Shown: positions 29,900 to 38,408 of the stretch, piece by piece
Layout: each line of letters opens with the position of its first letter
Numbering within the stretch: position 1 is the stretch's first letter
DNA from: Kitasatospora sp. MMS16-BH015
GTDB lineage: Bacteria > Actinomycetota > Actinomycetes > Streptomycetales > Streptomycetaceae
DNA: 64,000 bases
Assembly: GCF_002943525.1 (NCBI RefSeq)
Contig: NZ_CP025394.1
Span: 3,224,001-3,288,000 of the forward strand
Direction: 5' to 3'
The notes under the pieces: model-generated
Seen by the model: the letters and a program-made list of their open reading frames with translations, nothing else
What the model was told of the DNA's origin: nothing
Database searches by the model: none
Position numbers and translations under genes: made by a program

Positions 29900-31198
29900 A
29901 TGATCACCGCCATGGCCGCCGACGAAGAACCCCCGTACGAAAGAGCCCCGTACGGAGCAGACCAGAGCGAGCGCCCCCCGGCCCCACCAGGCGGGGGGCG
30001 CCGCCGCTTCCGGTTCGGCCGCCGGTTCCTGCTGATCGGCTCCGGGGTGCTCGCCTTCCTGCTGATCGCCGCGGGCGGGCTGCTCTGGTACGGCTACCAG
30101 AAGCTGGACGGCAACATCGGCCGGGACACCCGCACCGGCGAGCTGCTGCGGCAGCAGGAGTCGGAGCGGCCGAGCCGCAGCGCGGCGGCCGGCAGCGCGC
30201 AGAACATCCTGCTGATCGGCAGCGACGACCGCAGCGGGGCCAACGCCGCGTACGGCGCGGCGGGCGGGCAGCGCTCGGACACCACGATCCTCTTGCACCT
30301 GGCGGCCGACCGGCGGCACGCGACGGCGGTGAGCATCCCGCGCGACCTGATGGTCACGGTGCCGCCCTGCCGGCTGCCGGACGGCACCCGCTCGGGCACC
30401 CGGTTCATCCAGTTCAACTGGGCCTTCGAACTCGGCGGCGCGGCCTGCGCCATCCGGGCGGTGGAGAAGATGAGCGGGATCCGGGTGGACCACCACCTGA
30501 TCCTCGACTTCACCGGCTTCAAGAAGATGGTCGAGGCGGTGGACGGGGTCGAGGTCTGCGTGCCGCACGCGATCCACGACAAGGACGCCCAGCTCGACCT
30601 GCCCGCCGGGCGGCAGACCCTGAACGGCGAGCAGGCGCTCGGCTACGTGCGGGCCCGCGAGACGCTCGGGGACGGCAGCGACACCCAGCGGATGGGCCGG
30701 CAGCAGCTGTTCCTCGCCTCGCTGATCCGCAAGGTGCAGTCGCAGGGGGTGCTGCTCGATCCGACCAAGCTCTGGCCGCTGCTCTCCGCCGCGACCTCGG
30801 CGATCACCGCCGACGAGGGGCTGAGCCACCTGAGCGCCCTCTACGACCTGGCCCAGGACCTGCGCTCGACCGACCCGGAGTCGATCGTCTTCCTGACCGC
30901 CCCGCGCCGCCCGTACCCGAGCGACTGGAACCGCGACGAGCTGGTGCAGCCCCAGGCCGACCAGCTCTTCGCCGCGCTGCGGGCCGACCGGGTGGTGGAG
31001 GTGCGGCCGTACCAGTCGGCCTCCCCCACCCCCACCCCGGCGCCGGCGCCGAGCCCGGTGGACGACCCGAGCGGCGACCCGAGCAGCGGACCGACACCCG
31101 ATGGTGGGTCCCCGTCAGCCTCGGTCACCGCCCTCCCCGAAACGAGTCCGACCCTGGAGGGGCAGCGGGCGACGCAGGAGGTCTGCCCGATGCACTGA
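29900..31198 (+). CDS. LCP family protein 1 (LytR-CpsA-Psr)
   Basis: A 432-aa type II membrane protein of the LCP family, which attaches glycopolymers from undecaprenyl carriers to peptidoglycan. A cytoplasmic N-terminus of about 45 residues (Pro/Arg-rich) is followed by one TM helix (FLLIGSGVLAFLLIAAGGLLW). The LCP domain runs over about residues 95-350: LLIGSDDRS, SDTTILLHL, SIPRDLMV and the basic catalytic segment YVRARETLGDGSD. There is no LytR_C domain, but the Pro/Ser-rich tail ends in QEVCPMH. It is the first of three consecutive LCP genes. ATG at 29900 is assumed; 29912 is also possible. Confidence 0.95.
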   Translation: MITAMAADEEPPYERAPYGADQSERPPAPPGGGRRRFRFGRRFLLIGSGVLAFLLIAAGGLLWYGYQKLDGNIGRDTRTGELLRQQESERPSRSAAAGSAQNILLIGSDDRSGANAAYGAAGGQRSDTTILLHLAADRRHATAVSIPRDLMVTVPPCRLPDGTRSGTRFIQFNWAFELGGAACAIRAVEKMSGIRVDHHLILDFTGFKKMVEAVDGVEVCVPHAIHDKDAQLDLPAGRQTLNGEQALGYVRARETLGDGSDTQRMGRQQLFLASLIRKVQSQGVLLDPTKLWPLLSAATSAITADEGLSHLSALYDLAQDLRSTDPESIVFLTAPRRPYPSDWNRDELVQPQADQLFAALRADRVVEVRPYQSASPTPTPAPAPSPVDDPSGDPSSGPTPDGGSPSASVTALPETSPTLEGQRATQEVCPMH

Positions 31199-31288
31199 GC
31201 CGCATCCCGCGCCGGTTTGCCCGGTTCTGTCAGGGATCGTCTCCGTGGGGGTGATCACACCGTGCCCGAACCATCTCGACCGCTCGTC

Positions 31289-31294
31289 TAGGGT
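31289..31294 (+). promoter_or_regulatory. -10 element TAGGGT of a probable leaderless promoter (LCP 2)
   Basis: TAGGGT lies exactly 6 nt before the GTG at 31301, the spacing expected when transcription starts at the first base of the start codon. No clear -35 is present. The GTG has no ribosome-binding site, which supports a leaderless message. Confidence 0.45.
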
Positions 31295-31300
31295 GTCCGG

Positions 31301-32728
31301 GTGAACAGCCGACAGGCCCTCAAGTGGGCCGCCGGGGGCACCGCCCTGCTGCTCGCCGTCGGGTGCGGCGGCGCGTACTACGCCTACCAGCACTTCAACC
31401 GGAACATCTCCGCCGTCGAGGTGCACCTCGGCGATGCCGCCGAGCGCCCCCAGGCCGCCACCGACGCGCTCAACGTGCTGGTGATCGGCACCGACAGCCG
31501 CGAGGGGCTCGGCCGCGCGTACGGCGACGAGGGCAGCACCGGGCACGCCGACACCACCCTGCTGTTCCACGTGGCCAAGGACCGGGGCAGCGCCACGGTG
31601 CTCAGCATCCCCCGCGACCTGATGGTGCCCATCCCCGAGTGCCGGGCCGGCGCGCGGACCATCCCCGGCGAGGTCCGGGCCATGTTCAACAGCAGCCTCG
31701 GCGAGGCCGGCCGCGACGCGGGCTGCACCTGGAAGACGGTCGAGAAGCTCACCGGCGTCCGGGTGGACCACTTCCTGATGGTCAACTTCCAGGCCGTGAA
31801 GTCGCTCTCCACCGCCGTGGGCGGGGTGGAGGTCTGCGCGGGCAAGGACATCGACGACCCGGGCTCGCACCTGGTGATGCGCAAGGGCCGGCACCTGGTG
31901 CAGGGCGAGGAGGCACTGGCCTTCGTCCGCACCCGGCACGCCGTCGGCTACGGCGGGGACCTCACCCGCATCCCGCTGCAGCAGCAGTTTCTCGGCTCGA
32001 TGATCCGCAAGGTGAAGAGCACCGACACCCTGACCAGCCCGACCCGGCTCTGGCAGCTCGCGGACGCCGCGACCAAGGCGCTCACCGTGGACTCGGCGAT
32101 CGGCAGCGTGGACCGGCTCAAGGACCTGGCCCTGGACCTGGGCCGGGTCGACCCCAAGGGCATCACCTTCACCACCGTGCCGGTGCTCGACGACCCGCGG
32201 AACCAGGACCACCTGGTGCTGCGCCAGCCGGACGCCGGGCAGCTCTTCGCGATGATCGCCACCGACCGACCGCTGACGGCGGCCCCGGCCGCCGCGCCCG
32301 CCCCGACCACCCCGGCTTCCCCGGCTTCCCCGACGGAGGCCCCCGCCTCCCCGGCAGTCGACCCCGGCTCCGTCGCGGTCACCGTCCGTAACGGGACGGG
32401 GATCGGCGGGCAGGCCGGGAAGGCCGTCGCCACCCTCCGGGGCAAGGGCTACGACCGGGCGACCGTCGGGTCGGACGCCGAACCGGCCGCCACCGGCACC
32501 GTCTCCTACCCGAGTGGGCACGGCGCGGAGGCGGCGGCCCTCGCGGCGGCCCTCGGCCTGCCGCCCGATGCGGCCCGGGAGGGCGGCGGGGACACCCTGG
32601 TGGTGGTGCTCGGCCGGGATTCCGGCGGTACGGTGGCGAGTTCCGCCGTACCGACCGCCGCACCGACGGGAGTGCCGGCCGACCTGCAACGGCTCCAGGC
32701 GGACGACGAAGCGGCCTGCGCGAAGTAG
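31301..32728 (+). CDS. LCP family protein 2 with C-terminal LytR_C domain
   Basis: A 475-aa type II membrane protein. It has a very short cytoplasmic N-terminus, a TM helix at about residues 10-30 (WAAGGTALLLAVGCGGAYYAY) and an LCP domain at about 60-300 (VLVIGTDSREG, ADTTLLFHV, SIPRDLMVPIPEC, FVRTRHAVGYGGD). An Ala/Pro/Ser linker follows, then a LytR_C domain (VAVTVRNGTGIGGQAGK) and a terminal AACAK. Like its two neighbours it has three Cys in the LCP domain (PEC, AGC, EVC), probably forming extracytoplasmic disulfides. Likely function is ligation of wall glycopolymers to peptidoglycan. Confidence 0.95.
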   Translation: MNSRQALKWAAGGTALLLAVGCGGAYYAYQHFNRNISAVEVHLGDAAERPQAATDALNVLVIGTDSREGLGRAYGDEGSTGHADTTLLFHVAKDRGSATVLSIPRDLMVPIPECRAGARTIPGEVRAMFNSSLGEAGRDAGCTWKTVEKLTGVRVDHFLMVNFQAVKSLSTAVGGVEVCAGKDIDDPGSHLVMRKGRHLVQGEEALAFVRTRHAVGYGGDLTRIPLQQQFLGSMIRKVKSTDTLTSPTRLWQLADAATKALTVDSAIGSVDRLKDLALDLGRVDPKGITFTTVPVLDDPRNQDHLVLRQPDAGQLFAMIATDRPLTAAPAAAPAPTTPASPASPTEAPASPAVDPGSVAVTVRNGTGIGGQAGKAVATLRGKGYDRATVGSDAEPAATGTVSYPSGHGAEAAALAAALGLPPDAAREGGGDTLVVVLGRDSGGTVASSAVPTAAPTGVPADLQRLQADDEAACAK

Positions 32729-32949
32729 CGGCGACCCGGCCAAGTATCCGGCCGCCACCAGCTCTTGACCGGCCCGGCGGCCACCCCCGTCAGGTCGACA
32801 GCCGGCCATCCCACGGCCACACCAGTGTCAAACCCTTGCCCCCAAACAGTTCTGATTATGTAACAAATTCTGGTACTCACCGTGATGTCAGGTAGGTTCC
32901 GGTAGCAGCGGCCGACGGGGGCCCGATCACGAGAGGCGGCGGAACCGCG

Positions 32950-34590
32950 ATGTCCAACAGCGTCGATTCGATATCCGACGACCAGTCCTCGACCGGCTCC
33001 CAGCCGCTCCCCGGCGGCCGCGCGGCGGCCCGCCAGCAGGCCAAGAAGGGCAGCCGCCGCAAGCAGAAGACCGGCTGGAAGCGCTGGGCCAAGCCGGTGG
33101 GCATCGGGGTCGCGCTCACCATGGTGGCCGGCTGCGGCGCCGCGTACTTCTACTACCAGCACCTCAACGGCAACATCCAGGCCGGGACGAACAACCTGAG
33201 CGACGCGCACGGCGTGAAGACCGCGCCGAACGCCGCCGGGCAGACCCCGATCAACATCCTGATGATCGGCACCGACAGCCGGGGCTCGGCCGCCAACGTC
33301 GCCCTCGGCGGCGCGGCCGACGACTCCGGCCGCCCCGGCCTGGCCGACGTCCAGATGCTGCTGCACATATCCGCCGACCGCAGCAACGCCTCGATGATCA
33401 GCATCCCCCGCGACACCATGGTCGACATGCCGGCCTGCCACAGCGAGGACGGCAAGCAGCAGTACCCCGCCCAGAAGCGCGTCCAGATCAACGAGGCGCT
33501 GGCCCGGGGCGGCCCGGGCTGCGTGGTCGGCACCTGGATCTCGGTCACCGGCCTGGAGATCGACCACTACATGATGGTCGACTTCGCGGGCGTGGTGAAC
33601 ATGGCCGACGCGGTCGGCGGCGTGCCGGTCTGCGTGGACCGCAACATGTACGACCGCCAGATCCCCGGGATCGGCGGCACCGGCCTCAAGCTGCCCAAGG
33701 GCACCACCTCGGTCAAGGGCGAGGAAGCCCTCCAGTGGCTCCGGATGCGCGACGCCTGGGGCTCCGACCTCGGCCGCACCCAGGCCCAGCACATGTACCT
33801 CAGCTCACTGATGCGCGAACTCAAGAAGAGCGGCTCGCTGAGCGACCCGGGCAAGCTGATGTCGCTGGCCGAGGCGGCCACCAAGTCGATCAGCGTGGAC
33901 AAGCCGATCGCCGACATCAAGAAGCTCTACGACCTCGGCAACGACATCAAGGCGGTGCCCGCCGAGCGGACCACCACCCTGACCGTCCCGGTCCTGGCGG
34001 ACCCCAAGGACAAGAACCGCCTGATCTTCCAGCAGCCCGACACCCAGGACATCTGGAAGCGGCTGATCGCCGACTCCCCGCTGGACTCCAAGGGCACCCC
34101 CTCCTCCGGGGCCTCCCCCTCCAGCGGCACCACGGCCGCCGCCGCACCGATCCGCGAGCTGGCCAAGGAGGCCATCGCGGTCACCGTGCAGAACGGCACC
34201 ACCACCCAGGGCCGGGCCGCCGAGGTCAAGGGCGCCCTGGTCTCGGCCGGCTTCGCCAAGGCCGTCGCCGCCCCCGGCGGTGGGGCCCACACCTCCACCG
34301 TCCTCACCTACGGCAGCGGCCAGCAGGCCGACGCCCAGGCGGTGGCCGCCGCCCTCGGCCTGCCCGGCAGCGCCCTCAAGCAGGGCACCGCCAAGGGCAT
34401 CACCGTGATCATCGGCGCCGACTGGCCGAGCGGCACCACCTTCCCCGCCGCAGCCGGCTCCGCCGGTTCCAGCGCCCCCTCGGCCCCCGCGCCCTCCGGT
34501 GCCCCGAAGTCGGCGGGCGACCTCGACACGGCCGACAACGACAAGAGCTGCATGCACGTCAACCCGCAGGGCGGCCGCTACACCTGGTGA
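32950..34590 (+). CDS. LCP family protein 3 with C-terminal LytR_C domain
   Basis: A 546-aa type II membrane protein with a Lys/Arg-rich cytoplasmic segment (RQQAKKGSRRKQKTGWKR), a TM helix near residues 47-67 and an LCP domain (ILMIGTDSRG, SIPRDTMVDMPAC). LytR_C begins around VTVQNGTTTQGRAAE. Two canonical LCP positions differ: the usual (S/A)DT in strand 2 reads ADVQMLLHI, and the Arg-rich catalytic segment reads LRMRDAWGSDLGRTQ instead of VRxRH. Whether activity is altered is unknown. The tail ends DKSCMHVNPQGGRYTW. An A+T-rich stretch at 32845-32895 upstream probably holds its own promoter. A 152-bp repeat element follows the stop. Confidence 0.94.
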   Translation: MSNSVDSISDDQSSTGSQPLPGGRAAARQQAKKGSRRKQKTGWKRWAKPVGIGVALTMVAGCGAAYFYYQHLNGNIQAGTNNLSDAHGVKTAPNAAGQTPINILMIGTDSRGSAANVALGGAADDSGRPGLADVQMLLHISADRSNASMISIPRDTMVDMPACHSEDGKQQYPAQKRVQINEALARGGPGCVVGTWISVTGLEIDHYMMVDFAGVVNMADAVGGVPVCVDRNMYDRQIPGIGGTGLKLPKGTTSVKGEEALQWLRMRDAWGSDLGRTQAQHMYLSSLMRELKKSGSLSDPGKLMSLAEAATKSISVDKPIADIKKLYDLGNDIKAVPAERTTTLTVPVLADPKDKNRLIFQQPDTQDIWKRLIADSPLDSKGTPSSGASPSSGTTAAAAPIRELAKEAIAVTVQNGTTTQGRAAEVKGALVSAGFAKAVAAPGGGAHTSTVLTYGSGQQADAQAVAAALGLPGSALKQGTAKGITVIIGADWPSGTTFPAAAGSAGSSAPSAPAPSGAPKSAGDLDTADNDKSCMHVNPQGGRYTW

Positions 34591-34613
34591 TTCTCAGGGG
34601 CGCGGGGAACCCA

Positions 34614-34765
34614 CCAGGGGCGCGGGGAACTGCGCGAGAGCGGAGGAAGCGGAGTCGCCATCTCGCACGCGTAGCCAGTTGCACCAGCAACGGACAGTGC
34701 AACCGGGCATGCATGTAAAGCAACAGATGGTGCACGGCTGGCCGCGCCGTTCCCCGCGCCCCTGG
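34614..34765 (-). repeat. 152-bp intergenic element, copy B (inverted relative to copy A)
   Basis: Same 17-bp terminal inverted repeats as copy A (34614-34630 and 34749-34765), same total length, opposite orientation. An extra copy of the end motif (AGGGGCGCGGGGAAC at about 34596-34610) lies directly before it. It fills the gap between convergent LCP 3 and the acyltransferase, so it may also act as a bidirectional terminator. Confidence 0.85.
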
Positions 34766-34775
34766 GTAGTGCAAC

Positions 34776-35411
34776 TCAGTCAGCGAAGGAAAGGCGCCCG
34801 TCCGTCTCGACGTACTCCTCGCCGGTACGCGGGCAGCGCCAGCGCCCTTCACCCGCCGGCTCCAGTGGCTCGCCCGCGCGGCCGACCCACTTGATCCGGC
34901 GGGCCGGCACCCCGGCCACCAGGGCGAAGTCGGGGACGTCCCGGTGCACCACGGCCCCCGCCGCGACCAGCGCCCAGCGGCCGACGGTCACGCCGGCCAC
35001 CAGCACGGCCCGCCCGCCGATCGAGCAGCCCTCGCGCAGGGTCACGCCCTTGGCGTGCCAGTCGTCGCCGCGCTTGAGCTTGCCGTCCACGTCCACCGAG
35101 CGCGGGTACATGTCGTTGGTCAGCACCGCCGCCGGGCCGACGAACACGCCGTCCTCCAGCACGGCCGGCTCGTACACCAGCGCGTGGTTCTGCAGCTTCA
35201 CCCGGTCGCCGATCCGCACCCCCGGGCCGACGTACGCGCCGCGCCCGATGATGCACTCGGCCCCGATCTCGGCCTCCTCCCGCACCTGCGCGAGGTGCCA
35301 GACCGTGCTGTCCGGGCCGATCACCGCCCGCTCGTCCACGTCCGCCGTCTCGGCGATCCGTACCCGGTCCCGGAGGTCACCCCGGGCCGCCCCACCCTCA
35401 GTGTTCGTCAT
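34776..35411 (-). CDS. Left-handed beta-helix acyltransferase (hexapeptide repeat, WlbB-like)
   Basis: A 211-aa acyltransferase of the hexapeptide-repeat (LbetaH) superfamily. The I/V/L-G-x repeats are visible over about residues 15-165 (IGAECIIGRGAYVGPGVRIG, GCSIGGRAVLVAGVTVG). Members like this acetylate the amino group of nucleotide-linked amino sugars, as WlbB does. The C-terminal 45 residues include CPRTGEEYVETDG, typical of that subgroup. ATG at 35411 is chosen; it follows a -10-like TATGTT by 7 nt, while 35423 is an alternative. It is codirectional with the GT2 gene upstream, suggesting a shared role in a wall or capsule glycan. Confidence 0.9.
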   Translation of the reverse strand: MTNTEGGAARGDLRDRVRIAETADVDERAVIGPDSTVWHLAQVREEAEIGAECIIGRGAYVGPGVRIGDRVKLQNHALVYEPAVLEDGVFVGPAAVLTNDMYPRSVDVDGKLKRGDDWHAKGVTLREGCSIGGRAVLVAGVTVGRWALVAAGAVVHRDVPDFALVAGVPARRIKWVGRAGEPLEPAGEGRWRCPRTGEEYVETDGRLSFAD

Positions 35412-35484
35412 GGCGCCGAACATAGCGGCGAAAGGCCGACTCCCGAGGGGGAATCGGCCTTGTCGTCGGTACGGCTCCCAGCGG

Positions 35485-36534
35485 TTACTTGGCCTCGGCC
35501 GCCGCGGCCGTCCGCTTGCCCGGGGTACTCGCGATGACCTTGCGGGCCAGCTTGCGGGGGGAGGTGAGGAAGCCGAAGCCCCAGCTCAGGTGCATGGTGG
35601 CCAGGGCCACCGGCAGCTGCGGCCAGGCCTTGGCGGAGAGGCTGCGGCCCTCGACCACCGAACCGCCGATGATGCCGAGCAGGTAGCCGCCGGGCAGCAC
35701 GAAGAAGGCGGGGTGCACGGCGGCGCCGAGCACCAGGCCGCCGACCACGCCGAGCAGGGCGGCCGGGGGCGCGAGGTAGCGCAGGTTGACCGAGCCCCGG
35801 TGGTAGCGGGTGACGACGCGGCGCCAGCGGCCGTAGTCCTTGTACTGCTTGGCGAGCGCGCGGACGCTCGGCCGGGGGCGATAGGTGACCCGCAGCTGGG
35901 GGGTGAACCAGATCAGGCCGCCGTCCTGGCGGATGCGGTAGTTCAGCTCCCAGTCCTGGGCGCGGATGAACTCCTCGTTGTAGCCGCCCTGCTTCTCCAG
36001 CACCTCGCGGCGGAACACGCCGAGGTACACGGTGTCGGCCGGGCCGGCCAGGCCACCGGTGTGGAAGGCGGCGTTGCCGACCCCGATCTTGGAGGTCATG
36101 GCCGCCGCGACGGCCTTCTCCCACTCCGTCTCGCCCTCGGCGTGCATGATGCCGCCGACGTTGGCGGCCTCCATCTCCCCGAGCAGCCGGACGGCCGTGG
36201 TGATGTAGCCGGGGGTGAGCAGCCCGTGGCCGTCGACCCGGACGACTATCGGGTGGCGGGAGCCCTTGATCGCGGCGTTCAGCCCGGCGGGGGTGCGGCC
36301 GGTGGGGTTGGCGACGGTGCGGACCCGCGGGTCCTCCGCCGTCAGCGCGGCGGCGATCTCGTCGGTGCGGTCCGTGGACGGCCCGAGCGCGATCACCACC
36401 TCCATCTCGCCCGCGTAGTCCTGTTCGAGGATGTGCCGGACGGCGGCGCGCAGGTGACGTTCCTCGTTGAGCACCGGCATGATCACGGAGACCGCCGGCA
36501 GCTCCTCAGCAGCCTGGGTGTTCATGGTGTTCAT
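35485..36534 (-). CDS. Glycosyltransferase family 2 with C-terminal membrane helices
   Basis: A 349-aa glycosyltransferase. The GT-A fold spans about residues 12-250: VSVIMPVLNEERHLRAAVRHIL, the donor site IVVRVDGHGLL (DxH in place of DxD), and an acceptor-side AQDWELNYRIRQDGG corresponding to the catalytic ED/QxxRW-type region. Hydrophobic stretches near residues 255-320 anchor it to the membrane. Such enzymes (succinoglycan/ExoA-like) add sugars to lipid-linked intermediates. It is divergent from LCP 4 and upstream of the acyltransferase. The start could also be the ATG at 36525. Confidence 0.92.
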   Translation of the reverse strand: MNTMNTQAAEELPAVSVIMPVLNEERHLRAAVRHILEQDYAGEMEVVIALGPSTDRTDEIAAALTAEDPRVRTVANPTGRTPAGLNAAIKGSRHPIVVRVDGHGLLTPGYITTAVRLLGEMEAANVGGIMHAEGETEWEKAVAAAMTSKIGVGNAAFHTGGLAGPADTVYLGVFRREVLEKQGGYNEEFIRAQDWELNYRIRQDGGLIWFTPQLRVTYRPRPSVRALAKQYKDYGRWRRVVTRYHRGSVNLRYLAPPAALLGVVGGLVLGAAVHPAFFVLPGGYLLGIIGGSVVEGRSLSAKAWPQLPVALATMHLSWGFGFLTSPRKLARKVIASTPGKRTAAAAEAK

Positions 36535-36709
36535 CGGGGCAACCGTACCGGCGCCCGGTCGGGCTTGTCAGGTCCGGGTACCGGGGTGCGCGGCCGTCCG
36601 GGGCGGAGGCGTCCGCAGCGGCCGCACGGCGGAACGTTTCGGCTGGTCGGTCTGCGTGTCCCGGCGCGTCCCGGCGGCCCGGCCCGGCACCCGGCCTACC
36701 ATCCGGAAG

Positions 36710-38284
36710 ATGGCTCCCCAACGCGTGCGCCTGCTCGCCGTCCCGCCCCGCCGACGCTGGGGGCGGTGGCTGGCCGGCGCGCTCTCGGTAGCGGTGCTGG
36801 CCACCTCCTGCGGTGGCTGGGCGGTGCTCAACGGGGTGGACACCTCGATCGGCCGGGTCGACGCCTTCGGCTCCGCGGACTCGGCCGACCGGCCAGAGGA
36901 CGACGGCGCGACCACCTTCCTGGTGGTCGGCACCGACGAGCGCGAGGGCATCCCCGAGGACGTCCTGAAGAACGTGCTGCACGCGGGCGGCGAGTCCTGC
37001 CACTGCACGGACACCATGATGCTGGTCCAGCTATCCCGGGAGGGCGACCGGGCGAGCGTGGTGAGCATCCCGCGCGACTCGTATGTGACCATCCCGGCCC
37101 ACCGGGACGCCGCCACCGGGCGGCAGGTGCCGGTCGGGAAGGGCAAGATCAACGCGGCTTTCGGGATGGGCGGTGCCCCGCTCACCGTCCGTACGGTCGA
37201 ACAGGCCACCGGGCTGCGGATCGACCACTACCTCCAGGTCAACTTCCTGGGCTTCGTCTCCACCGTGGACGCCCTCGGCGGGGTCGAGGTCTGCACGGCC
37301 AAGCCGCTCAAGGACGACTACTCCGGGCTCGACCTGCCCGCCGGGACGACCAGGCTCGACGGCGCGGGGGCCCTCAAGTACGTCCGGGCCCGGCACGTGG
37401 ACGGCAGCTCGGACCTCGGCCGGATGCGGCGGCAGCAGAAGCTGGTGGCCCAGCTGTTGCACCGGGCCGTGAGCAGCGGCACGCTGCTCAGCCCCGGCAA
37501 GCTCGGGCAGGTGCTGGACAGCGTGCTGCGGTCGGTCAAGGCCGACCAGGAGCTGACCTCGGCGGATCTGCTGGCGCTGGCCACCCGGCTCAAGGACCTC
37601 TCGACGGCGAACGCGGACTTCACCACCGTGCCGCTGGCCGACGTGGACTACCAGGTGCCGGGGTGGGGGTCGACTGTGCGGTGGGACGAGGCCGGGGCGA
37701 AGGCGCTGTTCGACGCGGTGCGGGCCGGGCGGCCGCTCGGGGCGCGGACGGGGAGCGGCGGCGCGGCCGCCCCGGCTGCTGCTGGGGCCGGGGCTGCGGC
37801 GGAGCCGTCGGCTGCGGGTGCGGCCCCTGCGTCCGCGGGTGCGGCGGCGGTGCCGGCCGGGCAGATCAGGGTGCAGGTGTTGAACGGGGCCGGGGTGGTG
37901 GGGCTCGGGGCACGGGTGGACGGGGATCTGCGGCGGCTGGGCTTCGCCACCACGGGGGTGCCCTCGAACGCCGGGGGTGGCAGTGCCGCGCGGACGGTGA
38001 TCCGGTACGACCCGCGCTGGGACGAGTCGGTCAAGACGCTGGCCGCCGCGCTGCCCGCCGCCCAGCTGGTCCGGACCCCGGGGCTCGGACCGACCATGCA
38101 GGTGATCGCGGGCAGCGACTACCTGGGGGTGACCGCTCCGAAGGCGGCTGCCCAGACGGCGTCGGCGAGTCCGGCGGCCCCGGCAGCTCCGGCGAGTCCG
38201 GCGGCTCCGGCAGCCCCCGCGAATCCGGCGGCCCCGAAGCCGGTGGTGACGGCGACGAGCGGGGACGAGTTCAGCTGCCCCTGA
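36710..38284 (+). CDS. LCP family protein 4 with C-terminal LytR_C domain
   Basis: A 524-aa type II membrane protein. The N-terminus is basic (RVRLLAVPPRRRWGRW), with a TM helix at about residues 20-40, an LCP domain at about 65-310 (FLVVGTDEREG, CTDTMMLVQL, SIPRDSYVTIP, YVRARHVDGSSDLGRMRRQQK), an Ala/Gly/Pro linker, LytR_C from IRVQVLNGAGVVG, a long Ala/Pro-rich tail and a terminal FSCP. It has the most canonical LCP motifs in the window. The ATG at 36710 follows TACCAT by 7 nt, again suggesting a leaderless transcript; in-frame GTG 36725 is an alternative. A terminator follows at 38326. Confidence 0.94.
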   Translation: MAPQRVRLLAVPPRRRWGRWLAGALSVAVLATSCGGWAVLNGVDTSIGRVDAFGSADSADRPEDDGATTFLVVGTDEREGIPEDVLKNVLHAGGESCHCTDTMMLVQLSREGDRASVVSIPRDSYVTIPAHRDAATGRQVPVGKGKINAAFGMGGAPLTVRTVEQATGLRIDHYLQVNFLGFVSTVDALGGVEVCTAKPLKDDYSGLDLPAGTTRLDGAGALKYVRARHVDGSSDLGRMRRQQKLVAQLLHRAVSSGTLLSPGKLGQVLDSVLRSVKADQELTSADLLALATRLKDLSTANADFTTVPLADVDYQVPGWGSTVRWDEAGAKALFDAVRAGRPLGARTGSGGAAAPAAAGAGAAAEPSAAGAAPASAGAAAVPAGQIRVQVLNGAGVVGLGARVDGDLRRLGFATTGVPSNAGGGSAARTVIRYDPRWDESVKTLAAALPAAQLVRTPGLGPTMQVIAGSDYLGVTAPKAAAQTASASPAAPAAPASPAAPAAPANPAAPKPVVTATSGDEFSCP

Positions 38285-38325
38285 GGGCGCACGGGAGGGC
38301 AGGGGGCGGACCGGGGCCGACACGG

Positions 38326-38368
38326 CGAGCTCCCCGCCGCCCCGAGGTACGGGGTGACGGGGAGCTCG
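38326..38368. terminator. Bidirectional terminator, LCP 4 / ABC permease
   Basis: 11-bp perfect outer arms (38326-38336 and 38358-38368, CGAGCTCCCCG/CGGGGAGCTCG) enclose an inner CCCCG/CGGGG stem. It lies between the convergent LCP 4 and ABC-permease genes. Immediately after it come three tandem 10-bp units (GGTGGTGCGA) at 38368-38397. Confidence 0.8.
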
Positions 38369-38408
38369 GTGGTGCGAGGTGGTGCGAGGTGGTGCGGGAC
38401 CGGGGTGG

